Positions 16,786 through 24,544 of a stretch of DNA of 64,000 nucleotides are shown in pieces (positions within the stretch are counted from its first letter, which is position 1; each line of letters starts with the position of its first letter). The DNA is from Prevotella melaninogenica ATCC 25845 (GTDB lineage: Bacteria; Bacteroidota; Bacteroidia; Bacteroidales; Bacteroidaceae), in assembly GCF_000144405.1 (NCBI RefSeq), contig NC_014371.1, positions 893,501 through 957,500 of the forward strand. Direction: 5' to 3'. The position numbers and the translations under genes were made by a program. Under the pieces are notes generated by a model that worked only from the letters and a program-made list of their open reading frames with translations, did no database searches and was not told the DNA's origin.

Positions 16786-17004
16786 TTAGGATTTTTCAAT
16801 AGTTTCAATTATCCGTTCTTCGGGGTGGGTATCAAAAGCCCAGTTGATTTGTTCATCGGGCAGGATGCTGTGTACTCCTCTGCCCATCACCATACCACAA
16901 TCTTCAAGGATTTTACGCTCGGCTTCCTCTCGGTTTGTGGCTGCTACCTCAAATACTCCTTCAAAAATGTATTGGGTGCGTACTCTGTAAACATTCCTTT
17001 CCAT
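16786..17004 (-). CDS. Unknown small ICE protein
   Basis: A 72-residue soluble protein starting MERNVYRVRTQYIFEG. The frame is open further upstream to 17118, but that would overlap the preceding gene by over 100 bases; the ATG at 17004 lies 4 bases after that gene's TGA and is preferred. A beta-rich N-terminus followed by a helix rich in Glu/Arg (AATNREEAERKILEDCG) is seen. Such short genes accompany PcfJ/PcfK genes in Bacteroidetes conjugative elements. Function unknown. Confidence 0.6.
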   Translation of the reverse strand: MERNVYRVRTQYIFEGVFEVAATNREEAERKILEDCGMVMGRGVHSILPDEQINWAFDTHPEERIIETIEKS

Positions 17005-17008
17005 ATCT

Positions 17009-17263
17009 TCAAAATTCAGCAATGAGTAATCTGTGTTCCATTGGCTCACCATTGTATAACCTACGATGGGTGAGCCAAAAATGGTGCGCTCCGTAACCAT
17101 AGACAAAGAACTTGTCAAGTTCCGTTTCTTGGGAGATTTGGAGGAGTGCGGTCTGCAACTCCTCCTTGTTCTCGGCTATGCTTATGGCGTTGATAACTCT
17201 CACGATAATATTGGGGATTTCGTCTGCCCAATTATGAATAATGTCTTCTATCTGTACTTTCAT
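17009..17263 (-). CDS. Unknown small ICE protein
   Basis: An 84-residue soluble, mostly helical protein (MKVQIEDIIHNWADEIPNII start) with an aromatic C-terminal part (FFVYGYGAHHFWLTHRR). It lies 25 bases downstream of the PcfJ-like gene and 4 bases upstream of the next small gene, in one leftward operon. No family recognised. Confidence 0.6.
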   Translation of the reverse strand: MKVQIEDIIHNWADEIPNIIVRVINAISIAENKEELQTALLQISQETELDKFFVYGYGAHHFWLTHRRLYNGEPMEHRLLIAEF

Positions 17264-17288
17264 ACTCCTTTATTTAATGGTTCATACT

Positions 17289-18563
17289 TTATGCTGTCGC
17301 TTTCATTCTTCGGCTTATAAGACCTCGATTGGCATTGACAAGGTTTACTATCTGCTCGTGGTATTCCGTATTCTTGTTGCATACCCCACGACTTTGCACC
17401 ACTTCCAAAGTTCGTAATGATACTTCAATAGTTTCTATTCGCTTGCCTTCAATGGTAGCCGAAAGGATAAGGGAGTCCTCCTTAAGGTAGTATGCATTAG
17501 AAAATACGCAATGGTGCATTGATACACCTTCTTCTAAATGTTCCTGCACACTCTCTAATACGTGGACTTGGATAGTGCCGTCCGTGAAACAGATACCGAA
17601 AAACTTGGATTTAAGTTCCTTGAAACGCTTTTCGTCTTCCATTGCCTTCTTTTGCTTCTGTTCTATCTCCTCCTTTTCACGCTGCCTGAGAAGTTCCTCG
17701 TGTCTGCGGTCGTGTTCGCCTTTAAGGTCTGTGGGGCATAAATATTTTGGATTATGAATATCCTTACCTAATCTTCTAAGTGTATCTACATAATCACTCC
17801 AAAGAGAAATGTCTGCTATCTCATAGCCGTTACGGACTGCAATCTTGTAGGACTGCCATAGTTCCTCAAAAGTTCTCTTGTTGCCAAGAAAGTAACGTAA
17901 ATGGTCTGTGCTACCTGCCTTTAGCAATGTTTCCACACGGCTGTCTGTAAGCAATGCAGGAATAAGATGAGTAGGCACGATGCCATAGAAATTATCCTTA
18001 AAACCATTTCTTTGAAGTTTATTTGTAACCTTGAACTTCGGATATATGGGTGAGTAGGCAATATGCTGATAGGCTTCATTATCGTTGCGTATCGCCATAG
18101 GACTATAATAGGAAAAGGTATCAACATAGTGTCCCAATACCCTCTGTATAGCAACCACAGCTTTTCGTCCCTGCATATTCCACCAATATTGCCCAATCTC
18201 AATTATAGAAGTCTGTGCTTTGTAACCTCTCTCCATACCCACAATAAGTAGGAACATACGCAATACTTGAAACTCTCCACAAGTAGTAAGTATGGTGAAA
18301 TACTGCTTTTGCTGCAACTTGCGTTCGTAGGTTTCCTTGACCTGCAACTTTGACCTGCAATGAGGGCAGGTGCAAGTTTCTCTATGTTTGTTCATTACCC
18401 AACTATGCCCACAATCCATACAAGTGGTGCGACCTTGTGGTAAGCGGTAGGCGAAGTGGTCAATGCACTCACGGAATGCCCATCTGCTTTGTGTCTTGGT
18501 TATCGGGCGAAGGTGCCTGCTCTCGGCAAGGACTGCCTTCTCAAACTTGTTTCTCGGTTTCAT
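17289..18563 (-). CDS. PcfJ-like protein
   Basis: A 424-residue protein of the PcfJ family, named from the enterococcal plasmid pCF10 and common in Bacteroidetes ICEs. It has a zinc-ribbon-like pair C48xxC51 and C66xxC69 near the N-terminus, a Lys/Glu-rich helical stretch around 290-325, and the conserved C-terminal region SMHHCVFSNAYYLKED...VQSRGVCNK. PcfJ and PcfK travel together; their molecular role in transfer is not settled. It starts 4 bases after the PcfK-like gene ends. Intact. Confidence 0.85.
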   Translation of the reverse strand: MKPRNKFEKAVLAESRHLRPITKTQSRWAFRECIDHFAYRLPQGRTTCMDCGHSWVMNKHRETCTCPHCRSKLQVKETYERKLQQKQYFTILTTCGEFQVLRMFLLIVGMERGYKAQTSIIEIGQYWWNMQGRKAVVAIQRVLGHYVDTFSYYSPMAIRNDNEAYQHIAYSPIYPKFKVTNKLQRNGFKDNFYGIVPTHLIPALLTDSRVETLLKAGSTDHLRYFLGNKRTFEELWQSYKIAVRNGYEIADISLWSDYVDTLRRLGKDIHNPKYLCPTDLKGEHDRRHEELLRQREKEEIEQKQKKAMEDEKRFKELKSKFFGICFTDGTIQVHVLESVQEHLEEGVSMHHCVFSNAYYLKEDSLILSATIEGKRIETIEVSLRTLEVVQSRGVCNKNTEYHEQIVNLVNANRGLISRRMKATA

Positions 18564-18567
18564 AGGC

Positions 18568-18987
18568 TTAAAAATCGAATAGTGATGGTTGTACTTGGGT
18601 TGTCGCGTTCTCAGTCTTTTTCACTCGTGCGTTACGGCTCTGTATCTTGGCAAGTTCCTCACGCTGATATTGTTTAATGGCTTCCTGCCTTGCTTCGGCT
18701 TTTTCTTCCTCTGTGAGTTCTACAATGTGATTAACGGCTACTTGGCAAGAAATAGCCTTACCCACCTCTATATCGTCCTCATCGTAGTAGTGAACAGCCA
18801 TAGAGAAAATTTCATCATCATCAAAGCCATTGCAACCGCTTTTCTGCACTTCATTAAGAATGTAGGTGATGCACTCCTCGATATTCTTGTTTGGCTTCAA
18901 CAAGTTAGGGGCAAATAATGGGTCTGTCATAGCACGCTGATTAAGATACTCGGCTATTGTCCGTGTGAAATGTTCTGTTCCTTTCAT
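18568..18987 (-). CDS. PcfK-like protein (AcrIIA9-related family)
   Basis: A 139-residue acidic protein of the PcfK family (MKGTEHFTRTIAEYLNQRA start, then EECITYILNEVQKSGCNGF and a central acidic YYDEDDIEVGKAI). The frame is open to 19029, but ATG 18987 gives the family's usual N-terminus and lies 22 bases after the previous gene. PcfK-type proteins include AcrIIA9, an inhibitor of Cas9, so this copy might protect the element from type II CRISPR; whether it does is not visible from sequence. The tail (RQEAIKQYQREELAKIQ) is a basic helix. Confidence 0.8.
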   Translation of the reverse strand: MKGTEHFTRTIAEYLNQRAMTDPLFAPNLLKPNKNIEECITYILNEVQKSGCNGFDDDEIFSMAVHYYDEDDIEVGKAISCQVAVNHIVELTEEEKAEARQEAIKQYQREELAKIQSRNARVKKTENATTQVQPSLFDF

Positions 18988-19009
18988 TGTCGTATATGTT
19001 TTGATGTTG

Positions 19010-19441
19010 TTAATACTTGGGAATTTCAACTATTTGATTGATACGTCCATACAGGTAGGCTCTTAGGCTTGTTCTATCGGGTGCGTAATACTCTGTCCAT
19101 TGTCCGTACTGATTGACAAGGTATTTCTTCAGCACGTCAAAGAAGTCAAAGCGATAGCCTTGTAGGGGAACGGCAGTACGGAAGTAGGTATTAGAGTTCA
19201 CCGCTTCACATAGCCAATTCTTTTCCTCACGGCTCATACGCTCGCCACAATAGAGTTTCACACGTAGGAGATATACTTTGCTATTACAAAGGCTCTCCAA
19301 AGGGGGAACGTCCCATTGTACAAACTTAATTGCCAACACTTGCTCACTTTTTCCAACCACAGAGTTAATGCGGTAATGAGAGGAGGAGCTATATCCTTTT
19401 CTTTTCATCGAAGATGTTGTATTTACTTTTTGCTTATCCAT
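19010..19441 (-). CDS. Unknown ICE protein upstream of PcfK
   Basis: A 143-residue soluble protein beginning MDKQKVNTTSSMKRKGYSSS. The reading frame continues upstream to 19708 but that part overlaps a strongly structured noncoding segment and has no family look, so ATG 19441 is chosen. The C-terminal half (LQGYRFDFFDVLKKYLVNQY) is conserved-looking, with many aromatic residues. First gene of the leftward PcfK-PcfJ operon. Family not recognised. Confidence 0.6.
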   Translation of the reverse strand: MDKQKVNTTSSMKRKGYSSSSHYRINSVVGKSEQVLAIKFVQWDVPPLESLCNSKVYLLRVKLYCGERMSREEKNWLCEAVNSNTYFRTAVPLQGYRFDFFDVLKKYLVNQYGQWTEYYAPDRTSLRAYLYGRINQIVEIPKY

Positions 19442-19795
19442 AGCGACATTTTTTTTATGCGTCCAAAGATCGGAGTATGCTGATTCCTTTTTGTAGCAAA
19501 ATAGAGGTAGCGGGGCGGGCTTACACAAGGTTTTGGCGGAAAATACAACCCGTAGGTGTGGAGATTTTCCAGACAAACCAAGTGGCTTAGGACCTTGGGA
19601 AAGCCACATGCCCCGTACTACCTTTGCGGATAAAAAGGGAACAGCATCCGTCTTCTTCATTTCGCATATTGTGGAGCATTGGAAAGGAAGCGAAAGTGCA
19701 ACGCCCATAGTGAGAAATAGAAAAGGTGGCTATCTCGAAATGTGAGATAACCACCTAATGAACGATAAATGAAAGGTATTACAGAGCTGTGCTTC
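19442..19795. other. Gene-free segment with a folded core
   Basis: This 354-base gap has no convincing gene. It contains the folded segment at 19506-19622, a plus-strand TACCTTTGC (19619-19627) and an A/T-rich remainder. Open frames crossing it on both strands lack protein-like composition. Confidence 0.6.
19506..19622 (-). ncRNA. Candidate structured RNA or oriT-like folded element
   Basis: A long-range stem closes the segment: GGTAGCGGGGC (19506-19516) with GCCCCG-TA-CTACC (19610-19622), 11 Watson-Crick pairs around a 2-base bulge. Inside are a 7-bp hairpin GTGGCTT/AAGCCAC (19582-19588, 19601-19607) and a weaker nested pairing (ACAC/GTGT, GGTT/AACC at 19523-19559). Together they form a three-way-junction-like shape. 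GC content is higher than the flanks. It precedes the PcfK operon, so a leader RNA on the minus strand is assumed; strand is uncertain. Confidence 0.35.
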
Positions 19796-20143
19796 TCAAA
19801 GCATGCATAGCAGGAAGGCACAGAGAATAGCTAACCAAAATAAAATGCTCAGCAGCGTAATTGTCACTTTTAGAATGACTCTGACGATAAAGCGTAGTAT
19901 CAGAAAACCTGCAATGACAGAGACGGCAGTTACGACTTGCGGCGTTACAATCTTCGAGATAAGCCAAATGGCACCGATAACGACGGAAAGCAAGGTAGTG
20001 AGTTCGATGAAGCTTGTCCAAGAGAAGCGGCGGACTTGCTTGGGAGAAGTCGGCTGCTGCTTGTTCTTATCGGTTTTGTTCGATGCGTCTGCCTTGATGA
20101 AGACTGGTGTGTGGACATCTTCATTCATGATGATTGTATTCAT
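19796..20143 (-). CDS. Unknown small membrane protein of the ICE
   Basis: A 115-residue protein with a polar N-terminal ~45 residues and two or three close membrane segments in the C-terminal half (FIELTTLLSVVIGAIWLI, VSVIAGFLILRFIVRVI and LLSILFWLAILCAFLL). ATG 20143 (MNTIIMNEDVHTP) is preferred to 20191, which lies within the large inverted repeat. Likely inner membrane. No family recognised; similar small membrane genes are common next to DUF1896 genes in Bacteroidetes mobile elements. Confidence 0.6.
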   Translation of the reverse strand: MNTIIMNEDVHTPVFIKADASNKTDKNKQQPTSPKQVRRFSWTSFIELTTLLSVVIGAIWLISKIVTPQVVTAVSVIAGFLILRFIVRVILKVTITLLSILFWLAILCAFLLCML

Positions 20144-20272
20144 ATCGGAGCTTTTTATAGTTTCAAGAGCAATAACAAGATACTCTTCCACACAAAGCCA
20201 AGTGTTTGTAAAACTATTGGTGTGTGGAGAAGAGTGGTTATCTTGGCTCTTGAAACTACAAAAGCTCCCGAT
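20144..20272. repeat. Imperfect 51-bp inverted repeat
   Basis: Arms 20144-20194 and 20221-20272 are inverted copies with a few mismatches and single-base gaps, sharing AGTTTCAAGAGC, AGCTTTT and the CTTCCACACA / TGTGTGGAGAAG ends. The 26-base centre is unpaired. The repeat fills the whole gap between the DUF1896 gene and the small membrane protein gene. It could fold as a long hairpin at the end of DUF1896 mRNA or extrude as a cruciform. Confidence 0.8.
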
Positions 20273-20281
20273 GGTATTACA

Positions 20282-20749
20282 TCAAGTCATGTTCTCACTA
20301 TCGACAGTTGGCAGACCATTGACCTCAATGAGCAAAACGATTGTCCCTGTCAGTTCGGTGTAGAGTTTCTCATACTCTGGACTTGCACCAAAGTCGTCCG
20401 TCAGCTCATACTTGTCGAAAACACTTTGCACAGCCTTATTCTTCAGAAGCATTGGTGTTAGTCTTTCAGGAAGAGGAGAGGGCAGTTCTTTCTCGAACTC
20501 ATTCTCTAAGACAGAAACAAGGGTGTCGTACTTGGAGAAATGCAGTCCTTGATACAGAACTTCGCTTGCCATCGTCTCCGCCTCTGGGTGAGAAAAGCCT
20601 TGTGCTACTGCATCACAGTAGGCAGTAAGGGCTTCATCGGCTCTTGCCGTTATGAATGGTTTGTCACTCAGCATTTCAGGGAAATGCTCACTAAGATAAG
20701 TCTCTAACTTCAAACGGAAGTAAGAAAGCTCTTTCTTTGTTGTTGTCAT
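20282..20749 (-). CDS. DUF1896 family protein
   Basis: A 155-residue acidic helical protein matching DUF1896: start MTTTKKELSYFRLKLETYL, the ARADEALTAYCDAVAQG helix, EVLYQGLHFSKYDTL, and the C-terminal DDFGASPEYEKLYTELTGT. The family is found almost only in Bacteroidetes mobile elements, often near the integrase; function unknown. The integrase gene lies 25 bases upstream and reads the same way. Confidence 0.85.
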   Translation of the reverse strand: MTTTKKELSYFRLKLETYLSEHFPEMLSDKPFITARADEALTAYCDAVAQGFSHPEAETMASEVLYQGLHFSKYDTLVSVLENEFEKELPSPLPERLTPMLLKNKAVQSVFDKYELTDDFGASPEYEKLYTELTGTIVLLIEVNGLPTVDSENMT

Positions 20750-20774
20750 AATTTTCTTGGTTTAGGGTTGTACA

Positions 20775-22007
20775 TTATTTTGAGTTGATGCCCATAGCAA
20801 CTTTGAACTTGTCTAACTTGCCAGCCAACTGTTCCATATCGTGTTCTATTTTCTTATTGGTAATGCGGGCATATATTTGTGTAGTTTTAATATTGGTATG
20901 CCCCAACATCTTCGACACACTTTCCATAGGAACGCCCTTGCTGAGCGACATGGTCGCAAATGTATGCCGGGCAAGGTGAAAGGTCAGGTTCTTCTTGACA
21001 CCGCAAAGGTCGGCTATTTCTTTTAAATATGCGTTGGTTTTCTGATTCGTTAGGATGGGAAATAGTTTGCCGTCCCGATAGGTCTTATGACTGTACTTGG
21101 CAATGATACTCTTGGGAATGTCAAGCAATAAAACATTTGTCTCCACATTTGTTTTCTGTCTCTTGGTCATAATCCACTGCTTATCATCAAGTGTTACGAT
21201 ATTGTCCGGTGTGAGATTGGAAACATCAATATATGCCAGACCTGTGAAACATGAAAAGATGAAAACATCCCTTACTAACTCCAAGCGTTGAATAGCAAGA
21301 TCCTTGTTGGCTATCTTCATAATTTCCTCATCCGTGAGAAAACCACGATTAACTGGCTCCAAGTGAAAACGATGATTGAGGAAGGGGTCGTGAAGAAGAT
21401 AACCACGTTTTTGCGCATAGATGGTTACAGTCTTGAGTGCCTTCATTTTCTTGACTGATGTGTTGTAAGCGCAACCAGCCACGGTACTCAGATATAACTC
21501 AAAGTCTTGTACCACGGATGGTGTGAACTCTGTCAGTCCTACATCCTTTCTTCCATACTTATGAATAAGAAATTCTGAGAAATGTCTTCTTAAAACGCTG
21601 TACTTTTGTAGGCTGTCTTTGCTGATGGTGTGTCCGACGCGTTGCCTGATGTCTTCGTTGAATCTGTCGAATACAGGGAGGAAAGTTATATACTCCCTGT
21701 CTTTTCCCACAAAATAAGATCGGATTTTCTCCAATGACATGGAGGAGTCGTCCTCAAATTTGTGATAGATGTTATTCAGGGTAGCAGAAATAGAGTCCAA
21801 TGCGGCATTGGCGGATAAAGCTTCAGTCGTCCGACCTTTGAGCCGACTTGTGGCATTGTTCCATACAGTCTTGTCCACGAAGATTTTCGTAGATCCGAAA
21901 TTTGCCATCTCTCCGTTAAGGAATACACGGAGCATTACAGGCGACTTTCCTTCTTTGTTCTCATAGTTTGAGCGTAGGTAGAAGGACACCTTGAAATTTG
22001 TTCTCAT
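20775..22007 (-). CDS. Tyrosine-type site-specific integrase
   Basis: A 410-residue integrase that would catalyse excision and integration of the element. N-terminal arm-binding domain (about 1-90), SAM-like core-binding domain (about 105-205) and catalytic domain (about 220-390). Visible catalytic residues: Lys in TKRQKTN (282/285), H344 and R347 in HLARH, H370 in MLGHTN and nucleophile Y379 in TQIYAR. The first arginine of the usual TGxR motif is replaced (CFTGLAYID, Ala at 258), as in other Bacteroidetes integrases where this Arg is not conserved. It is transcribed away from the tRNA-Ser target. Intact. Confidence 0.93.
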   Translation of the reverse strand: MRTNFKVSFYLRSNYENKEGKSPVMLRVFLNGEMANFGSTKIFVDKTVWNNATSRLKGRTTEALSANAALDSISATLNNIYHKFEDDSSMSLEKIRSYFVGKDREYITFLPVFDRFNEDIRQRVGHTISKDSLQKYSVLRRHFSEFLIHKYGRKDVGLTEFTPSVVQDFELYLSTVAGCAYNTSVKKMKALKTVTIYAQKRGYLLHDPFLNHRFHLEPVNRGFLTDEEIMKIANKDLAIQRLELVRDVFIFSCFTGLAYIDVSNLTPDNIVTLDDKQWIMTKRQKTNVETNVLLLDIPKSIIAKYSHKTYRDGKLFPILTNQKTNAYLKEIADLCGVKKNLTFHLARHTFATMSLSKGVPMESVSKMLGHTNIKTTQIYARITNKKIEHDMEQLAGKLDKFKVAMGINSK

Positions 22008-22038
22008 AATGCATCATTCTTTTGTGTAGCACTCGGCT

Positions 22039-22047
22039 GCAAAGTTA
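22039..22047 (-). promoter_or_regulatory. Integrase promoter, -7 element
   Basis: TAACTTTGC on the minus strand, 31 bases before the integrase ATG. No good TTTG lies at the expected -33 distance, which may mean a weak or regulated promoter. Confidence 0.5.
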
Positions 22048-22109
22048 ATATATAACATACTGAAACAGAAAGAATTGATGCCTTCAATTTGGTATTCAAA
22101 ATCCCGTCA

Positions 22110-22159
22110 CTGCTACATTTTTTGCTGCTACAATTTTTGTGTAGCAGTTTATGTAGCAG
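22110..22159. promoter_or_regulatory. Integrase arm-site-like repeats (CTGCTACA x4)
   Basis: Two direct copies of CTGCTACA (22110-22117, 22125-22132) are followed by two inverted copies TGTAGCAG (22140-22147, 22152-22159), all within 50 bases between the integrase and the tRNA. A related GTGTAGCAC lies at 22024-22032. Number, spacing and position fit arm-type binding sites of a tyrosine integrase; binding is not shown. Confidence 0.55.
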
Positions 22160-22229
22160 AATTTGACCGAATGATGATTGTCAAAACATAGGGTTATGCC
22201 GTCAGGCGATAAAGGTATATACAAAGAAA

Positions 22230-22261
22230 AATCGTTGTAAAACCTTGATTTTACAACGATT
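22230..22261. terminator. Strong hairpin between tRNA-Ser and the integrase
   Basis: AATCGTTGTAAAA (22230-22242) and TTTTACAACGATT (22249-22261) form a perfect 13-bp stem with a 6-base loop. It lies downstream of the tRNA-Ser 3' end on the minus strand and probably terminates its transcript, insulating the integrase. Confidence 0.65.
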
Positions 22262-22319
22262 ATCTAATTTTTGAAGGCTAAAATGAAGACTCTTGTGAAG
22301 ACCTTTTAAAGCCTATTAG

Positions 22320-22404
22320 CGGAGAGAGAGGGATTCGAACCCCCGGTACCTCTCGGTACGACGGTTTTCAAGACCGTTGTAATCGACCACTCTACCATCT
22401 CTCC
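22320..22404 (-). tRNA. tRNA-Ser (anticodon UGA); probable ICE attachment site
   Basis: An 85-base class II tRNA: acceptor GGAGAGA/TCTCTCC, D-arm, anticodon stem ACGGTCTTGAAAACCGT with anticodon TGA, a long variable arm (TACCGAGAGGTA) and T-loop GGTTCGAATCC. CCA is not encoded. Its 3' end faces the integrase, so the attachment core is likely the 3' part of this gene. Confidence 0.95.
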
Positions 22405-22449
22405 AGAAGGTTACTTTGTAGTCAACCTGCTTCCTTGTTGAAAGCGAGT

Positions 22450-22481
22450 GCAAAGGTATAGATATTTTTTGAAACTACAAA
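22450..22481 (-). promoter_or_regulatory. Promoter of tRNA-Ser
   Basis: On the minus strand TTTG (22478-22481) and TACCTTTGC (22450-22458) are 19 bases apart, matching the -33/-7 Bacteroidetes consensus, and lie about 46 bases before the tRNA 5' end. Confidence 0.7.
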
Positions 22482-22542
22482 ATGTATGGGGAAGGAATTT
22501 GAAATTAAAACACTTTTTAACTAAAAGCAAAATGGCAAGATG

Positions 22543-23763
22543 CTAACTACCTGCAGCACATTGCCCAGCCACAACACCTGTTGTCCATGCAGCTTGAAGA
22601 TTAAAACCACCAGTAATAGCATCAATGTCTAACACCTCACCCGCAAAGAAAAGATTTGGACAAACCTTACTTTCAAGTGTTTTAGAATTAACAGAGTTAA
22701 GACTCACACCACCACACGTCACAAACTCTTCACGAAAGGCACCTTTACCAGCAATGGTGTATTGATCATTGACCAATGTTTCAATCATTCTGTTTAGTGT
22801 TTTACGTCCAATCTCAGCCCATGGTTTCACAGCATCTATGCCAAGTTTACTTAGTATATAGAGCCACAGACGACTCGGCAAACCAAATGGATGTAAGGTA
22901 GCAACCTGCTTACGTGGATTAGCAGTTTGCAACTTCAGAAGATTCTCCTCCACTTCTTGCCGTGTTAGTTCGCCAGTCCAACTGATTGCAAGCGGTGCTT
23001 TATAATCATTTTCAGCAAGCAGACGAGCCGCATAGGAGGAAAGTTTCAAGGCAGCAGGACCACTTACGCCCCAATGTGTCACCAACAATGGACCCTTCGC
23101 ACGTAGTTTTGTTCCAGGAATAGTCGTCACAACAGGATCAACAACCGTTCCCATAAGGTCGCAAAAAGCACGATCTTTTATATTAAAGGTGAAAAGTGAA
23201 GGTACAGGAGCCTCTATTTCATGTCCAAGCTGGGCAAGGTATTGTAAGCCACGTCCATTCGGTGAGCCTCCAGTTGTTATAATAGTACGATGAAACACAC
23301 GATGTGCACCATTCTCAAACTCCAGTTTTAATCTTCCATCTTCCATCTTATGGATATTCACCAAACGGTGTCGACAACATATAGTCACCCCCAACTCATT
23401 AGCCTGCCGCACCAAACAATTAATAATGGCATGAGAATCTTGCGCCTTTGGGAAGACACATTCATCTTCTTGCGTTACCAATGGCACACCATGTTGCTCA
23501 AACCATCTATAAGTATCTTCATGGCTAAACGTCTTCATTAACCGTTTCATGAGTTTATGCCCACGTGGGTAAGCCTGCTTCATGTCCGTAATGGCTGCAA
23601 AACTATTTGTAACATTACAACGTCCACCTCCGGTTATTTCAACCTTAGCCAACACCTTCTGTGCACGTTCAAAGATTGTCACCTTACTTGCAGGGTTTGT
23701 CCTGCGAGCCACGATAGCAGCCATGAACCCTGCTGCTCCTCCGCCAATGATAGCTATATCCAT
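22543..23763 (-). CDS. FAD-dependent oxidoreductase, HI0933/YhiN family
   Basis: A 406-residue soluble flavoprotein. The N-terminus has the Rossmann FAD-binding motif (AIIGGGAAGFMAA), followed by the family segment KVEITGGGRCNVTN, and the C-terminus has the second FAD contact (FFAGEVLDIDAITGGFNLQAAW). Length and motifs match the HI0933/YhiN family, sometimes annotated aminoacetone oxidase-like; the physiological reaction is not known. First chromosomal gene after the tRNA. Not obviously in an operon with the PPOX gene, which lies 93 bases upstream. Confidence 0.88.
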   Translation of the reverse strand: MDIAIIGGGAAGFMAAIVARRTNPASKVTIFERAQKVLAKVEITGGGRCNVTNSFAAITDMKQAYPRGHKLMKRLMKTFSHEDTYRWFEQHGVPLVTQEDECVFPKAQDSHAIINCLVRQANELGVTICCRHRLVNIHKMEDGRLKLEFENGAHRVFHRTIITTGGSPNGRGLQYLAQLGHEIEAPVPSLFTFNIKDRAFCDLMGTVVDPVVTTIPGTKLRAKGPLLVTHWGVSGPAALKLSSYAARLLAENDYKAPLAISWTGELTRQEVEENLLKLQTANPRKQVATLHPFGLPSRLWLYILSKLGIDAVKPWAEIGRKTLNRMIETLVNDQYTIAGKGAFREEFVTCGGVSLNSVNSKTLESKVCPNLFFAGEVLDIDAITGGFNLQAAWTTGVVAGQCAAGS

Positions 23764-23856
23764 TCGCTAAAAACTAATACTTAGGTCCTGAGAGATGCCG
23801 ACCTTTGCTATGTGAAACATTTAATGTGTGGTGAATATCATTCTACGAGTATTCCT

Positions 23857-24372
23857 TTAATCTCCGGTTGGCGTACCTGATGAGTGCACCTTCTTTCGTT
23901 TACCACTGAATTCAGAGAAATCAACACGGATAATTTCAACGCGATGAAAACTCATGTGAGCGTATTTGTCGCCAAGCTCTTTGAAGTCAGGTGATAACTT
24001 ATCTATCAATAGATGCAGTGCATGCATCTTCTCCTCCTCAGAAAGATGAATATGTGCCTCACCAAAGAAGATAGCACTCTCGTACTCAGTGGTGAAATTG
24101 CGTGGCAACAAGTTTACTTTACCAATGACACAGAGCGAAACTTTAGGATTCTGCTCAATAGCCACCAACTTACGCCCTTCAGGTGCACAATGGATATAGA
24201 TACTATTCTTGCCGTCCCAAACAAAGTTTACAGGAATACCATATCCCATATCTTCTGAGACCATACTCAAAACTCCGTATTCTCCATCTCGCAAAAGTTC
24301 TATCGCTCTTTCCTCATCCATCAGACGATCTTGTCTGCGTATGCGGTCATTAACATATTTCATATCGTACAT
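23857..24372 (-). CDS. PPOX-type flavoprotein, Nim-like
   Basis: A 171-residue protein of the pyridoxamine-phosphate-oxidase-like fold. The start (RQDRLMDEERAIELLRDGEYG), the GIPVNFVWDG strand and the YIHCAPEGRKLVAIEQNPKV segment match the Nim/putative nitroimidazole-reductase group of FMN-binding proteins. Whether it acts on nitroimidazoles cannot be told from sequence. Start at 24372 (MYDMKYV) or 24363 (MKYV). A promoter with a hairpin in its long leader lies upstream. Confidence 0.82.
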   Translation of the reverse strand: MYDMKYVNDRIRRQDRLMDEERAIELLRDGEYGVLSMVSEDMGYGIPVNFVWDGKNSIYIHCAPEGRKLVAIEQNPKVSLCVIGKVNLLPRNFTTEYESAIFFGEAHIHLSEEEKMHALHLLIDKLSPDFKELGDKYAHMSFHRVEIIRVDFSEFSGKRKKVHSSGTPTGD

Positions 24373-24449
24373 AATTAATAAAAAAATGATTAGTTGAAAC
24401 TGTGAATTATCTGTTATGAGTTAATCTTACCTATACAGGAATCTTTGTA

Positions 24450-24520
24450 TAAGACTTCCAATATATACAAAAAAAGACCTTGACTGATTCACATCACCCA
24501 AGGTTTAAATACTAAAACTA
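24450..24520 (-). promoter_or_regulatory. Leader hairpin with T-tract before the Nim-like gene
   Basis: On the minus strand ACCTTG and CAAGGT form a 6-bp stem around a 16-base loop and are followed by CTTTTTTTG. It lies between the promoter (24545-24577) and the gene, about 100 bases before the start, so it could act as a transcription attenuator. No known riboswitch class recognised. Confidence 0.45.
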
Positions 24521-24544
24521 AATTAACCACTAAAAAAACTTGAT

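Noticed and set aside
19442..19708. Upstream extension of the leftward gene at 19441
   Set aside because: It would run through the strongly paired segment at 19506-19622 and has no protein family look.
20341..20628. Plus-strand frames opposite DUF1896
   Set aside because: Antisense to a recognisable family gene; no independent support.
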